Below, piece after piece: positions 42,221 through 53,611 of a DNA stretch of 64,000 bases; within the stretch, counting starts at the first letter, position 1, and every line of letters starts with the position of its first letter. A program made the position numbers and the translations under genes. The notes beneath the pieces were generated by a model. That model did no database searches, had not been told where the DNA came from, and was given only the letters and a program-made list of their open reading frames with translations. This DNA comes from Pyxidicoccus parkwaysis (GTDB lineage Bacteria > Myxococcota > Myxococcia > Myxococcales > Myxococcaceae), in assembly GCF_017301735.1 (NCBI RefSeq), contig NZ_CP071090.1:2160001-2224000 (forward strand), in the 5' to 3' direction.

Positions 42221-42264
42221 TTGCTTTGACATCTTAGCACTGCCTACAATCTTGGCGGTGCTAA
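42221..42264. promoter_or_regulatory. TetR operator with overlapping promoter
   Basis: Inverted repeat TTAGCACTGCC (42234-42244) and GGCGGTGCTAA (42254-42264), 11-base arms with one mismatch around a 9-base spacer. A possible promoter for the rightward operon, TTGCTT (42221) - 18 - TACAAT (42245), has its -10 inside the operator, so repressor binding would block it. Confidence 0.7.
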
Positions 42265-42301
42265 AATCTGGAAGTATCGTTCGGTCACGTTGAGGAGCGT
42301 C

Positions 42302-45084
<2,783 letters not shown>

Positions 45085-45099
45085 CCTACGAGGAGCCAT

Positions 45100-45549
45100 A
45101 TGTCTGAACTGAGCTCACTGAGTCTATCCGCCCCGATTGCCGAATCCCTTCAGCGCTGGCACGACATGGTGGCGCGCAAGGACTTGAGTCGCGTCACCGA
45201 GCTTCTCGATTCCGAGGTTGTGTTTCGCTCGCCCGTCGCGCACCACCCGTACCCGACTCCAGCCGTCGTCTCCACCATCCTCAACACGGTGCTGACGATC
45301 TTCGAGGACTTCACCTATCACCGTCAGCTCGCGACGCCTGACGGACTGAGCGTTGTTCTCGAGTTCAGCGCGCGCGTCGGCAAGCGCCAGCTCAAGGGCA
45401 TCGACTTCATCCGCTTCAACGAGCAGGGGAAGATCGTCGAGTTCGAGGTCATGATCCGCCCGATGTCGGGGCTCTCAGCTCTCGCCGACGAGATGGGAAA
45501 GCGTCTCGCCGACTACCTCGCTGCGGCGGCCAATTCACGGCCCGGATGA
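45100..45549 (+). CDS. NTF2-like / SnoaL-like protein
   Basis: 149 residues with a GAGGAG ribosome site. Cone-shaped NTF2 fold features: N-terminal helix SLQRWHDMVARKDLSRVTELL, then DSEVVFRSPVAH, a helix around the TILNTVLTIFEDF stretch, and a beta sheet (SVVLEFSARVGKRQLKGIDF, IRFNEQGKIVEFEVMIRP). It might bind or isomerise a hydrophobic small molecule. It is the last gene of the TetR-controlled set. Confidence 0.78.
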   Translation: MSELSSLSLSAPIAESLQRWHDMVARKDLSRVTELLDSEVVFRSPVAHHPYPTPAVVSTILNTVLTIFEDFTYHRQLATPDGLSVVLEFSARVGKRQLKGIDFIRFNEQGKIVEFEVMIRPMSGLSALADEMGKRLADYLAAAANSRPG

Positions 45550-45670
45550 ATCCGTCAGGCCCGCGCCCAGGCCAGCCTCCCACTGTCTGGATTCACGGAG
45601 GGGAGGCAGGCAACCCGCCGCGTGTCCCTCTCTTCGAAAGAAGACGGCGCGTTCATATGTTTGCGGGCCC

Positions 45671-46615
45671 GTGTCTTGTCTGAATCGACTTCATCCGAGC
45701 GCTCCCCGGCTCGCTCGGCTCATGCTGTTCTGCGTGGCGCCGCTCCTGCTCTGGACGGGCTGCTGGAGCAACCTGCCCGAGCCGTTGATCGACAAGATTC
45801 CCACTTCCGAGGGCCGGCTGCGCGTCGTCACCTACAACGTGCACCTCGGTGAGGCCCTGAAAGACGAGCGGAAGAGTGGCGCGCTCAAGTCGATGCGCGA
45901 GACGTTCCGCGAGGAGAAGTACCTGTGGGCCGTCGACATCCTCGGGCTCCAGGAGCTCTGCTCGGATGAGGGCGGTTGGCAGCTCGCCTACTTCGATGAG
46001 CTCATGCGCTCGTGGGGCGGCCCGTCCTACTCGGCGTACGCGCTCGCCGACCCCGTCGAGAAGACGATGTGCGCCCGCGTCGAGGCCATCTACAGCCGCC
46101 ATCCCATCATCGACTCCGGCGTCATCGAGCTGCCGAACGTCCGGCAGCCCCGCTCCGCGGTCTGGGCGGATATCGACGTGCCCTCGTCCGACGGGAAGGG
46201 GACGGTGCGCATCCGCGTCTACAACGCGCACCTGGAGAATCGGCCCACGGGCATGTCCTGGGAGGAGGGACGGCTGCGGCAGACGCGCGTCATCCTCGCG
46301 CACCTGGAGGAGTGGCGTGCGACGCATCCCGACGCGCCGGTCATCCTGCTGGGGGACCTGAACAGTCTCAGCCAAATCTGGAACTTCTGGGACCGCGAGG
46401 CCTCCATCGACGAGATTCAGAGCCATGGGCTGGATCCCACGCTCAAGAAATACAACCGAACGAGCACGATGACGCCTCACCAGCTCGATTGGATCTTCTT
46501 CAAGGGGCTCAAGCAGCGCAGGGCGCAGGTCCAGCACGTCTGGCTGTCCGACCACTTCCCCGTGGCGACGGACTTCGCACTGCCCTCGGCTCCGGCCGTC
46601 GCCGAGGCGCCATAG
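45671..46615 (+). CDS. Endonuclease/exonuclease/phosphatase-family lipoprotein
   Basis: 314 residues from GTG 45671. The signal sequence ends in a lipobox-like LLLWTGC. The EEP core has all main motifs: VVTYNVHL, ILGLQEL (metal Glu), YNAHLEN, ILLGDLNSLS, and DWIFFKG with SDHFPVATDF. This superfamily includes DNases, sphingomyelinases and inositol phosphatases; surface location fits a phosphodiesterase or phosphatase acting outside the cell. Start may be a few codons later (ATG 45722), still leaving a signal peptide. Confidence 0.82.
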   Translation: MSCLNRLHPSAPRLARLMLFCVAPLLLWTGCWSNLPEPLIDKIPTSEGRLRVVTYNVHLGEALKDERKSGALKSMRETFREEKYLWAVDILGLQELCSDEGGWQLAYFDELMRSWGGPSYSAYALADPVEKTMCARVEAIYSRHPIIDSGVIELPNVRQPRSAVWADIDVPSSDGKGTVRIRVYNAHLENRPTGMSWEEGRLRQTRVILAHLEEWRATHPDAPVILLGDLNSLSQIWNFWDREASIDEIQSHGLDPTLKKYNRTSTMTPHQLDWIFFKGLKQRRAQVQHVWLSDHFPVATDFALPSAPAVAEAP

Positions 46616-46633
46616 CCAGCCTGGCGCTTCCCG

Positions 46634-47338
46634 TCAGGGATAGCGCGCGTTGAAGCCCGTCTTCACCGCCGCCAGCGCCACAGCGTCTCCTGCCGCACGA
46701 GTCTGGTCTTCCGAGGGCCCCACCCAGGACTCGAACTTCCCCAGCGTCTGCCGCATGGCCTTGCGCACCTCGTGGTTGGCCGGCACGCCTCGCGCCTGGA
46801 GCAGCCAGCTCACCGCGTCCCAGGCATAGCCATACCAGGCGTCCTCGGTGGCCGTGGCGTCCACGGTGATTTCAATGGCTCGCACCACCGCGTCCGAGAG
46901 CCCCAGTTGCCGGATGCCTTCGTCCGGGTCCTCGAGGAGCTCCGCCCCCCGGTATGCCTTGTCGAGCGCGCTCAGCCACGCATGCCCCCGGCCAATGGCA
47001 TCCACCATGAGCTGGACGTTGAACTCCACGTTCAGGTTCGGAGCGGGCTTCTGGTTGAAGAACCGGTGGCACCAGCAGAACCCGCCGATGATTTCGTTCC
47101 CGAGGTGCACTCCCGTCTCGTGGTACCAGGGGCCCAGGTTGGCATCGACGATGGCCTCGACTCCGTCCCTCAATTGCTCACGCAGCGGCTCGTCCAGCTT
47201 GCGCACGCCCGAGGGGATTCGCGGCGTCAGGTACTCGCGGAGCAGCGCGGCGATGCGCTCCGGTTGGTAGCTGTCGAGGCTGCGCTGGATGACCTCCCAG
47301 CCGGACTCCTGTATCCGCTCCCGCTGCTTGCGCCTCAT
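46634..47338 (-). CDS. Hypothetical protein coupled to a Fic gene
   Basis: 234 residues from MRRKQRERIQESGWEVI. Soluble, mixed alpha/beta; contains GGFCWCHRFFNQKPAPNLN and AIGRGHAWLSALDKAYRG, but no family is recognised. The start ATGA overlaps the Fic stop, so the proteins are made together. It could be a Fic partner, target or inhibitor; however, I do not see the (S/T)xxxE(G/N) inhibitory-helix motif typical of known Fic antitoxins. Upstream open frame (to 47749) is shadow of the Fic gene. Confidence 0.68.
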   Translation of the reverse strand: MRRKQRERIQESGWEVIQRSLDSYQPERIAALLREYLTPRIPSGVRKLDEPLREQLRDGVEAIVDANLGPWYHETGVHLGNEIIGGFCWCHRFFNQKPAPNLNVEFNVQLMVDAIGRGHAWLSALDKAYRGAELLEDPDEGIRQLGLSDAVVRAIEITVDATATEDAWYGYAWDAVSWLLQARGVPANHEVRKAMRQTLGKFESWVGPSEDQTRAAGDAVALAAVKTGFNARYP

Positions 47339-48081
47339 GAGTCCTCCTCTTCGCACGACGCACGTCCGGAGATGCTGCGCGCCACGAGCCGGACGAACCT
47401 CCCGTAGCGCTCCACGTCTCCCGGTGGCTTGGGCAGCAGCACCCACGGGGCCAGGGGCGGCGTGGGCAGCCTCGCGCGCCGCAGGCAGTACTCGAACCAC
47501 AGCCGCGCCGCCCTCGCATTGCCATCCGGGAACGGGTGGAAAAAGGCCAGGTCCAGGTACAGCCGCACCGCCTGAGCCACCGGGTGACAGCCATCCCTCG
47601 CGTCCGCCTCCACCTTGCGGACGAACATCTCCTCCAGCTCCGGCGCGTACAGGTACCGGTGCGCTCCTCCTCGCGCGAAGGCCTCCGATGTCCGGAAGCC
47701 CACAGGCATTCCGAGCACCTCCGCCTGCACCTCTGTCAGCCCCGCCCACGTGAGGGGCTCGCGCGCATCGGCCAGTTCGCGCACCCGCGCGAGGGCGGAG
47801 AGGAACCGCGCTTCCCTCGCGGCGTCTCCGTCATGTGCCGGGCAGTCGTAGCGGGCGAGGTAGTCCTCCTGCGCCCGCGTCTCCTCGAAGGGCCGGGCGC
47901 TGGCGGCGTCCAGGTCGGCGCGCAGGTACGGGCAGGCCCAGTCCACCGCGAGAGTGGCCCTCAGGTGCGGCACGAGCTTCTCGCCAGGTTCCAGCGTGGC
48001 CAGGACGGATTCCCCTCGGGGGTGCGTACTGCGCTTCGCAGCATGGCATGGCCAGGGGTGGACGTGGACCCGGCGCGTCAT
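47335..48081 (-). CDS. Fic-domain protein, putative AMP/NMP transferase
   Basis: 248 residues from ATG 48081. The catalytic loop is HPFPDGNAR (H182-R190), matching the Fic motif HPFxxGNxR, within VRLYLDLAFFHPFPDGNA and RAARLWFEYCL. The flap region before it has RYLYAPELEEMF. Fic enzymes transfer AMP or other phosphate-containing groups to protein hydroxyls. No self-inhibitory (S/T)xxxE(G/N) motif is visible either N- or C-terminally. A longer TTG start at 48135 cannot be excluded. Followed by a translationally coupled gene of unknown function. Confidence 0.82.
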   Translation of the reverse strand: MTRRVHVHPWPCHAAKRSTHPRGESVLATLEPGEKLVPHLRATLAVDWACPYLRADLDAASARPFEETRAQEDYLARYDCPAHDGDAAREARFLSALARVRELADAREPLTWAGLTEVQAEVLGMPVGFRTSEAFARGGAHRYLYAPELEEMFVRKVEADARDGCHPVAQAVRLYLDLAFFHPFPDGNARAARLWFEYCLRRARLPTPPLAPWVLLPKPPGDVERYGRFVRLVARSISGRASCEEEDS

Positions 48082-48152
48082 CGGCGGGCCACGGAGTGGA
48101 GTGCTGACGCGCAACCGCGTAAACAGGAGGGCCAAGGGAGGGGCAGGTTCCG

Positions 48153-49076
48153 ATGAAGACGTTCCTCGTGGTCAATCCGCGCAGCGCCAACGGGCAGACG
48201 GGAAAGCGCTGGGCCGAGATTGGCGCGCAGGTGGGCAAGGCGCTCGGAGACTTCGGCCACGGCTTCACGCAGGGGGGCATGGACGCGGCGCGCATCGCCC
48301 GTCAGGCCATCGAAGACGGCTATGAGTGCATCGTCGCGGTGGGCGGCGACGGCACCCTCAACGAAGTCACCAACGGCTTCTTCCAGGACGGCAAGGCCAT
48401 CAACCCCAACGCCGTGCTCGGCCTCATCCCCCGTGGCACCGGCGGTGACTTCCGCCGCACCTTCGGGTGGGAACTGGACCTGGACTCGTCCCTGGAGCGG
48501 CTGCGCTCCGAGAAGACCGAGCCCTTCGACGTGGGCCGGCTCGACTTCATCAACAACGAGGGCAAGCCGGAGACGCGCTACTTCGCCAACATCGCCTCGT
48601 TCGGCGTGAGCGCGGTGGTGGCTCGCGAGGTGAACGCCGGCAGCAAGGCCCTGGGCGGCAACTTCAGCTTCGTGTGGGGCACGCTCAAGGGCCTCGTGAA
48701 GTACTCGGAGAAGAAGGTCCGTCTGTCCGCGGACGGCGGTCCCGAGGAGACGCTCGACATCACCGCCGTCGCCGTGGCCAACGGCCGCTACTTCGGCAGC
48801 GGCATGTTCGTGGCCCCCGAGGCCGTCACCCACGACGGCCTCTTCGACATCACCATCTGGTCCGGCTACGGCCTGAGCGACTTCCTCCTCAAGTCGAAGG
48901 GCGTCTACAACGGCAACCACGTCACCTGGAAGGGCACGCGCCGCCTGCGCTGCCGCACCCTCCGCGCCGAGCCGGCCGAGGGCGAGGACGTGTTCCTCGA
49001 CGTGGACGGCGAGACACCGGGCCGACTGCCATGCACCATGACCATCATCCCTGGTGCAATAAGACTGAAGGTGTAG
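48153..49076 (+). CDS. Diacylglycerol-kinase-family lipid kinase (YegS/BmrU type)
   Basis: 307 residues. LVVNPRSANGQTGKRW at the N-terminus and the nucleotide motif AVGGDGTLNEV (GGDGT at 64-68), then GLIPRGTGGDFRRTFG. The C-terminal beta domain holds DGLFDITIWSG. It phosphorylates a lipid such as diacylglycerol, sphingoid or another membrane lipid in the cytoplasmic leaflet. The ATG at 48153 follows GAGGGGC. Its stop is only 15 bases from the stop of the convergent membrane-protein gene. Confidence 0.9.
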   Translation: MKTFLVVNPRSANGQTGKRWAEIGAQVGKALGDFGHGFTQGGMDAARIARQAIEDGYECIVAVGGDGTLNEVTNGFFQDGKAINPNAVLGLIPRGTGGDFRRTFGWELDLDSSLERLRSEKTEPFDVGRLDFINNEGKPETRYFANIASFGVSAVVAREVNAGSKALGGNFSFVWGTLKGLVKYSEKKVRLSADGGPEETLDITAVAVANGRYFGSGMFVAPEAVTHDGLFDITIWSGYGLSDFLLKSKGVYNGNHVTWKGTRRLRCRTLRAEPAEGEDVFLDVDGETPGRLPCTMTIIPGAIRLKV

Positions 49077-49091
49077 CGCTGTTGCGTGTGC

Positions 49092-49817
49092 TCAACGCTG
49101 GCCGGTAGCCGGCGCCGTGCCTCCCGGGAGGCCGGCCGCCGCGGGCCGGGCCTTCGGGGCGAAGCGCCGCTTGTAGTAGCGCTCCCACAGCTTCAGCCCC
49201 ACGACACCCACCACCGTGGGACCGAGGAACACCGAGAGCTGCATGCCGCTGATGCCGAGGTGCCTCGCATTCGTGACGAGGACGGCGGTGACGGTGCCGA
49301 TGCCCGAGGCCACCATGGCCCCCATGTGCACGAACCACCAGTGCATGCGCTCCTGGGGCGGACGCAGCCAGTAATACAGCCCGCTGGCGCCCGTGAAGAT
49401 GCCCACCGGCGCGAAGCCCCACAGCAGCGGCGCCTGGATGGCCAGACCCCACGCGCCCGTGAAGAGCCCCATGACCAGCACCAGCGCGGAGAGGCCCAGG
49501 TCCAGCGGATGGTGGTGTGCCCCGGTGCGCGTCTTCGCGCGCAGCACGCGGACGCCCATGGACGAGGAGGCCGCGCTCATCACCGCGAGGTATATGAAGA
49601 AGAGCGCGATGGGCTCCTCGCGCGGCGCCTGGATGAAGCGCCCCCCGGCGATGACCAGCGCCGACGCCGCCACCGCCAGCATGGCGACCACGTAGGCCCA
49701 GCCCACGCGACGGTGCAGGGGGCCGCCCTTGCGGGCCACCAGGGGCAGCCAGAGGGTGATGAACGCCACGACACCCGAGGCGACGTGGAACCACCGGGCG
49801 AGCTGATAGAAAGACAT
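49092..49817 (-). CDS. Seven-helix integral membrane protein (DUF2306-like)
   Basis: 241 residues from MSFYQLARWFHVASG. Seven predicted helices (about WFHVASGVVAFITLWLPLV, WAYVVAMLAVAASALVIAG, IALFFIYLAVMSAASSSMGV and four more). Conserved His residues near helix ends (WFHV, HRRVGW, HHHP) resemble DUF2306-type proteins with possible heme or quinone contacts. The function is unknown. Divergent from the histidine-kinase gene by about 137 bases. Confidence 0.72.
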   Translation of the reverse strand: MSFYQLARWFHVASGVVAFITLWLPLVARKGGPLHRRVGWAYVVAMLAVAASALVIAGGRFIQAPREEPIALFFIYLAVMSAASSSMGVRVLRAKTRTGAHHHPLDLGLSALVLVMGLFTGAWGLAIQAPLLWGFAPVGIFTGASGLYYWLRPPQERMHWWFVHMGAMVASGIGTVTAVLVTNARHLGISGMQLSVFLGPTVVGVVGLKLWERYYKRRFAPKARPAAAGLPGGTAPATGQR

Positions 49818-49954
49818 GCGAGCCTCCGACGTGCTGCGAGTCGAGGCGTACGGTACGGAGAGTCCCGAGGGCCCACATCTGGCGGAAGTCACACGGGCCG
49901 CATGTGACTTCCGGCACATGGCCCCCGTGCCAGGGGCCCCGTAAGCTCTCCTGC

Positions 49955-51109
49955 ATGAATTCGGTGTCCGACGTGGCGAAGTCCGCCACCTCGCAGCGAC
50001 TGCTGTTCGTCGCGGGGATGTTGACCTGGGCGATGGTGGGCGTGCCGAGGCTCCTGGAGCTCTCGCGCGCGCCCGAGCGTTGGAGGGAGTCGTCCTCGCT
50101 CGTGTGGGCAGTGGCGTTCGTCACCTTCGGCGTGACGTTCTGTTTCCACGCGCGGAAGACGGGGCAGGGGAGTGTGTCACTGCTCGCCGTGCAGTCGGTG
50201 ACGGCGCTGGTGGCCGTCGCCACGGGGCACAGCGGATTGGATGGTGCGTTGCTCGCGATTACCTCCGGGCAGGCACCGGAGCTGCTGTCTCAACGCAGGG
50301 CCCTGGTCTGGACGGGCGCGCAGACGGTGGTCATGTTCATCGTCTTCGTGGTTGCTCAACGGTTGGAGTGGGCGCTGGTACAGACGCTCATCTTCACGGG
50401 GTTCCAGGGGTTCACGCTCGGCACGGCGCTGGTGATGGTGCGCGAGGCCGAGGCCCGCCGCGAGCTGGCCCGCGTGCATCTGGAGTTGCAGGCCACGCAG
50501 GTGCTCCTCGCCGCTCGTGAGCGCGAGGGCGAGCGGCTGCGCATTGCTCGCGAGCTGCATGACTCGGTGGGGCACCACCTCACCGCGCTGTCCCTGAATC
50601 TGGAGGCGGCGGTGCACACCGCGAAGGACACACCCTCCGCCGAGCACCTGCGCCGCGCCCGTGAGGCCGCGCGCACGCTGCTGTCCGAGGTGCGCGGCAC
50701 GGTGACGGAGCTTCGCGATGCACCTCTGCCGCTGCTGCCGTCGCTGAGAGCGCTCGCGGAGGGGGCCCCGGGGCTTGCTGTCCATCTGGATGTGTCTGAC
50801 TCGCTTAGCCTGGAGTCCTCCGAGGCCGCGCACTCGGTGTTCCGCTGCGTGCAGGAGGTGCTCACGAACACGCTTCGCCATGCACGGGCCCGCAACCTGT
50901 GGATTGAGATTGTGCCTACCGACGGTGGGGTGCGCGTGTCTGCCCGGGACGATGGGCGTGGGACGGAGAACATCCGCCCTGGTGCGGGCCTCACCGGAAT
51001 GAGTGAGCGCTTCACCCGACTGGGCGGCCGCGTGGAGTGGCGCGCGGCGGCGGGGAAGGGAGTGGAGCTGGAGGCATGGCTGCCGGCGGCGCGGGAGGCG
51101 GCGACATGA
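49955..51109 (+). CDS. NarL-type sensor histidine kinase
   Basis: 384 residues from ATG 49955. The N-terminal half (about 15-165) has four or five membrane helices without a recognisable ligand domain. A coiled helix leads into the HisKA_3 motif IARELHDSVGHHLTALSLNL with phospho-acceptor H202. A HATPase domain follows with DDGRGTENIRPGAGLTGMSE. It would autophosphorylate and pass phosphate to the response regulator encoded 84 bases downstream. The membrane signal is unknown. Confidence 0.9.
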   Translation: MNSVSDVAKSATSQRLLFVAGMLTWAMVGVPRLLELSRAPERWRESSSLVWAVAFVTFGVTFCFHARKTGQGSVSLLAVQSVTALVAVATGHSGLDGALLAITSGQAPELLSQRRALVWTGAQTVVMFIVFVVAQRLEWALVQTLIFTGFQGFTLGTALVMVREAEARRELARVHLELQATQVLLAAREREGERLRIARELHDSVGHHLTALSLNLEAAVHTAKDTPSAEHLRRAREAARTLLSEVRGTVTELRDAPLPLLPSLRALAEGAPGLAVHLDVSDSLSLESSEAAHSVFRCVQEVLTNTLRHARARNLWIEIVPTDGGVRVSARDDGRGTENIRPGAGLTGMSERFTRLGGRVEWRAAAGKGVELEAWLPAAREAAT

Positions 51110-51193
51110 GTGGCGGAGTGGCGCGCGGTTGCGTGGTGGCCTGTGCGCATGGATGCGTGCGGATGAACGCAGCGCGAGGCAGGGGAGGGCGTC

Positions 51194-51835
51194 GTGATTC
51201 GCCTTGTCCTCGTGGATGACCACGCCCTGGTGCGGCAGGGGCTTCGCAGCCTGCTGGACCTCACTCCGGACCTGCGTGTGATTGGCGAAGCCGTGGATGG
51301 CGAAGACGCCCTGCGCAAGGTCGCCGAGCTGAACCCGGACGTGGTCCTCATGGACGTCCGCATGCCGCGCATGACGGGCCTCGAAGCCCTTCGCGAGTTG
51401 CGCCGCGTCGACCCGTCCCGCCGCGTCGTGCTCCTCACCACCTTCGACGAGGACGCCGCCATCATCGAAGCCCTTCGCGCGGGTGTGCAGGGCTTCCTCC
51501 TCAAGGACGTCTCCCTCGACGAGCTCGCGGACGCCATCCGCCGCGTCGCCTCGGGCGAGACACTGCTGCCGCCCGGCGTCGCGGAGCGCGTGGCGCGCGG
51601 CGTGGTGGAGTTGCCCCGTGACTTCCCCCACGCGGACCTGCCCGAGGGCCTCACCCGCCGCGAGGTGGAGGTGCTGCGCCTCATCGCCCGGGGACTGAGC
51701 AACCGGGAGATTGCCCAGGCGCTCGGCACGGCGGAGGGCACGGTGAAGAACCAGACCTCCAGCATCCTCTCCAAGCTGGGCGTGAGGGACCGCACCCGGG
51801 CCGTCCTCCGGGCCATGGAGCTCGGCTGCCTGTAG
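51194..51835 (+). CDS. NarL/LuxR-family response regulator
   Basis: 213 residues from GTG 51194 with GGGAGGG upstream. The receiver domain has acidic pocket D8/D9, phospho-acceptor D54 (VLMDVRMPRM) and Lys in FLLKDVS. The LuxR helix-turn-helix (about 148-208) reads LTRREVEVLRLIARGLSNRE and GTAEGTVKNQTSSILSKLGV. It is the partner of the upstream histidine kinase and a DNA-binding activator or repressor. Confidence 0.93.
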   Translation: MIRLVLVDDHALVRQGLRSLLDLTPDLRVIGEAVDGEDALRKVAELNPDVVLMDVRMPRMTGLEALRELRRVDPSRRVVLLTTFDEDAAIIEALRAGVQGFLLKDVSLDELADAIRRVASGETLLPPGVAERVARGVVELPRDFPHADLPEGLTRREVEVLRLIARGLSNREIAQALGTAEGTVKNQTSSILSKLGVRDRTRAVLRAMELGCL

Positions 51836-51919
51836 GCCGGACATACCACTTGGCGAGTGGGCCTTCGCTGGGGCAACCTGCTGCATCAGGTGACGTCCAG
51901 CGTTACGTAGAAGGCACCC

Positions 51920-52969
51920 ATGTCCCGAGGCCCTTCCCAACTCGACCTGTTCACCGGCGCCCCCGTGGAGGCCCCGGCTCGCGGCCGCAAGGCCACCCAG
52001 CCGGTAGGGCCCGCCCCGGTGCCGGAATCGCTGTCCGCCCTGGGCCAGCAGCTCCCCACGGGCACCTTCCTTGGCACGTCCTCGTGGACCTTCCCCGGCT
52101 GGTCCGGAATCCTCTGGGACCACGAGGCCAGCGCGTCCCAGCTCGCGCGCGAGGGGCTCGCGGCGTACGCGAAGCACCCGGTGCTGCGCACGGTGGGCAT
52201 CGACCGGACCTTCTACGCCCCCGTCCCCGCCAGCACCTTCGCCGAGTATGCCGAGCAGGTGCCGGAAGGCTTCCGCTTCCTCGTGAAGGCGCACGACGCC
52301 TGCACCATGGCCCGCTACCCCCTGCACGAGCGCTACGGCGTCCACCGGGGCCAGGCCAACGACAGGTTCCTCCATGCCGCCTACGCCGCCGAGGCCGTGG
52401 TGGCCCCCTTCGTCGAGGGGCTCGGGGACAAGGCCGGGCCGCTCGTCTTCCAGTTCCCTCCACAGGACCCGCAGGTGCTGGGCGGGCCCGCGCGCTTCGT
52501 GGAGCGGCTGCACGCCTTCTTCGCCGCGCTCCCCAAGGGCCCGCTGTACGCCGTCGAGGTGCGCAACCAGGAGCTCCTCACGGAGGGCTTCGCGCAGGCG
52601 CTCGCGGACGTGGGCGTCAGCCCCGTGCTCGCGGTGTGGCGCGACATGCCGCCGGTGGCGCAGCAGGCCAAACGCACCCGCGCTTTCGAGGCTCGCGCGC
52701 TGGTGGTGCGGTGGATGCTTCCGCCCAACCTCGGCTACGAGGAGGCTCGCGCGCGCTACGCCCCCTTCGACAAGCTGGTGGATGAGGACGTGCCTACCCG
52801 GGACGTCCTCGCGAGGGTGTGCCTGGCCGCGGAGCGGCGCGGAAAACCCGCCTTCGTTACCATCAACAACAAAGCGGAGGGCAGTGCCCCCCTGTCCGCC
52901 ATCCGACTCGCAGAACGTATTGTCGCGCGCAAGACGGAGGCAGGCGGGCAACAGAGCGTTCCTTCGTGA
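51920..52969 (+). CDS. DUF72-family protein with N-terminal clamp-binding-like motif
   Basis: 349 residues. The DUF72 (YecE-like) TIM-barrel core starts at GTSSWTFPGWSGILW and contains TFYAPVPASTFAEYAEQVPE, FRFLVKAHDACT, FQFPPQ and VEVRNQELL. Function of the family is unknown. Before the core there is an extended tail beginning SRGPSQLDLFTGAP; QLDLF fits the consensus peptide by which DNA polymerase and repair proteins bind the sliding beta clamp. C-terminal FVTINNKAEGSAPLSAIRLA is also typical of DUF72. Confidence 0.88.
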   Translation: MSRGPSQLDLFTGAPVEAPARGRKATQPVGPAPVPESLSALGQQLPTGTFLGTSSWTFPGWSGILWDHEASASQLAREGLAAYAKHPVLRTVGIDRTFYAPVPASTFAEYAEQVPEGFRFLVKAHDACTMARYPLHERYGVHRGQANDRFLHAAYAAEAVVAPFVEGLGDKAGPLVFQFPPQDPQVLGGPARFVERLHAFFAALPKGPLYAVEVRNQELLTEGFAQALADVGVSPVLAVWRDMPPVAQQAKRTRAFEARALVVRWMLPPNLGYEEARARYAPFDKLVDEDVPTRDVLARVCLAAERRGKPAFVTINNKAEGSAPLSAIRLAERIVARKTEAGGQQSVPS

Positions 52970-53013
52970 ACGCCCCTTGCCCTCGCGCACGAGTCTTGCT
53001 TACGTGAGGCAAC

Positions 53014-53313
53014 ATGAAGTCCATGGCCGTGGCCGCGATGATGGTGCAGTTGATGGCAGCCGGTGGCGCCGGTGCCCAGAACGGCGGTCCGGATGACCGT
53101 CGCGACGCCTCCTCGCGCGACGTGGGCAAGGACTTCGCCGCGCTGAAGAACGAGCTGTCCTCCCTCTCCGCTGAGTTCAACGCCGCCCGGGAGCGCCGCC
53201 GCCTGGAGGCGGAGCAGAAGAAGCGCGAGAACGAGGAGTGGCACCTTGGCCCGAAGGCAACTCCCGCCCCAGCCGCCCCTCCCACCCGAGGGGCCGGAGC
53301 CGCCTCCCGCTGA
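53014..53313 (+). CDS. Small secreted coiled-coil protein
   Basis: 99 residues. Signal peptide ([19 protein letters not shown]), then a charged helix likely to be coiled coil ([20 protein letters not shown] and [16 protein letters not shown]) and a Pro/Ala tail. No known domain. Its last 68 bases overlap the next gene, which starts at TTG 53246 inside it. Confidence 0.6.
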   Translation: MKSMAVAAMMVQLMAAGGAGAQNGGPDDRRDASSRDVGKDFAALKNELSSLSAEFNAARERRRLEAEQKKRENEEWHLGPKATPAPAAPPTRGAGAASR

Positions 53314-53599
53314 GGACGAGGCTGTAGAAATTCCCATCGACGGCAACCTGGACCTGCATCTCTTCCACCCGAGCGAGGTGAAGGAGCTCGTCACGGAGTA
53401 CCTCTGGGCGTGCCGCCAGAAGGGGTTGCTCGACGTGCGCATCATCCACGGCAAGGGCACCGGCGCGCTGCGGCGCACCGTGCACGCGCTGCTCCCGAAG
53501 CTTCCCGAGGTGGAGTCGTTCCGCGCCGCGGGAGAGGGCGACGGAGGCTGGGGTGCGACGTGGGTGCGGCTGCGCCCGGCGGAAGCGCCGGGCACGTAG
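53246..53599 (+). CDS. Small Smr-domain protein
   Basis: 117 residues from TTG 53246, supported by GAGGAG 8 bases upstream inside the preceding gene. After a Pro-rich N-terminus comes a stand-alone Smr domain: [19 protein letters not shown], then [18 protein letters not shown]. Smr domains bind or nick nucleic acids (MutS2 C-terminus, ribosome rescue nucleases). LDLH and HGKGTG motifs are both intact. Convergent with the SNF2 helicase gene 12 bases away. Confidence 0.85.
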   Translation: MARRQLPPQPPLPPEGPEPPPAEDEAVEIPIDGNLDLHLFHPSEVKELVTEYLWACRQKGLLDVRIIHGKGTGALRRTVHALLPKLPEVESFRAAGEGDGGWGATWVRLRPAEAPGT

Positions 53600-53611
53600 C
53601 GCCTACCGGCT

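Noticed and set aside
46634..48081. Classic Fic/antitoxin (FicT/FicA) module
   Set aside because: The partner is 234 residues and lacks the inhibitory motif; kept only as a hypothesis.
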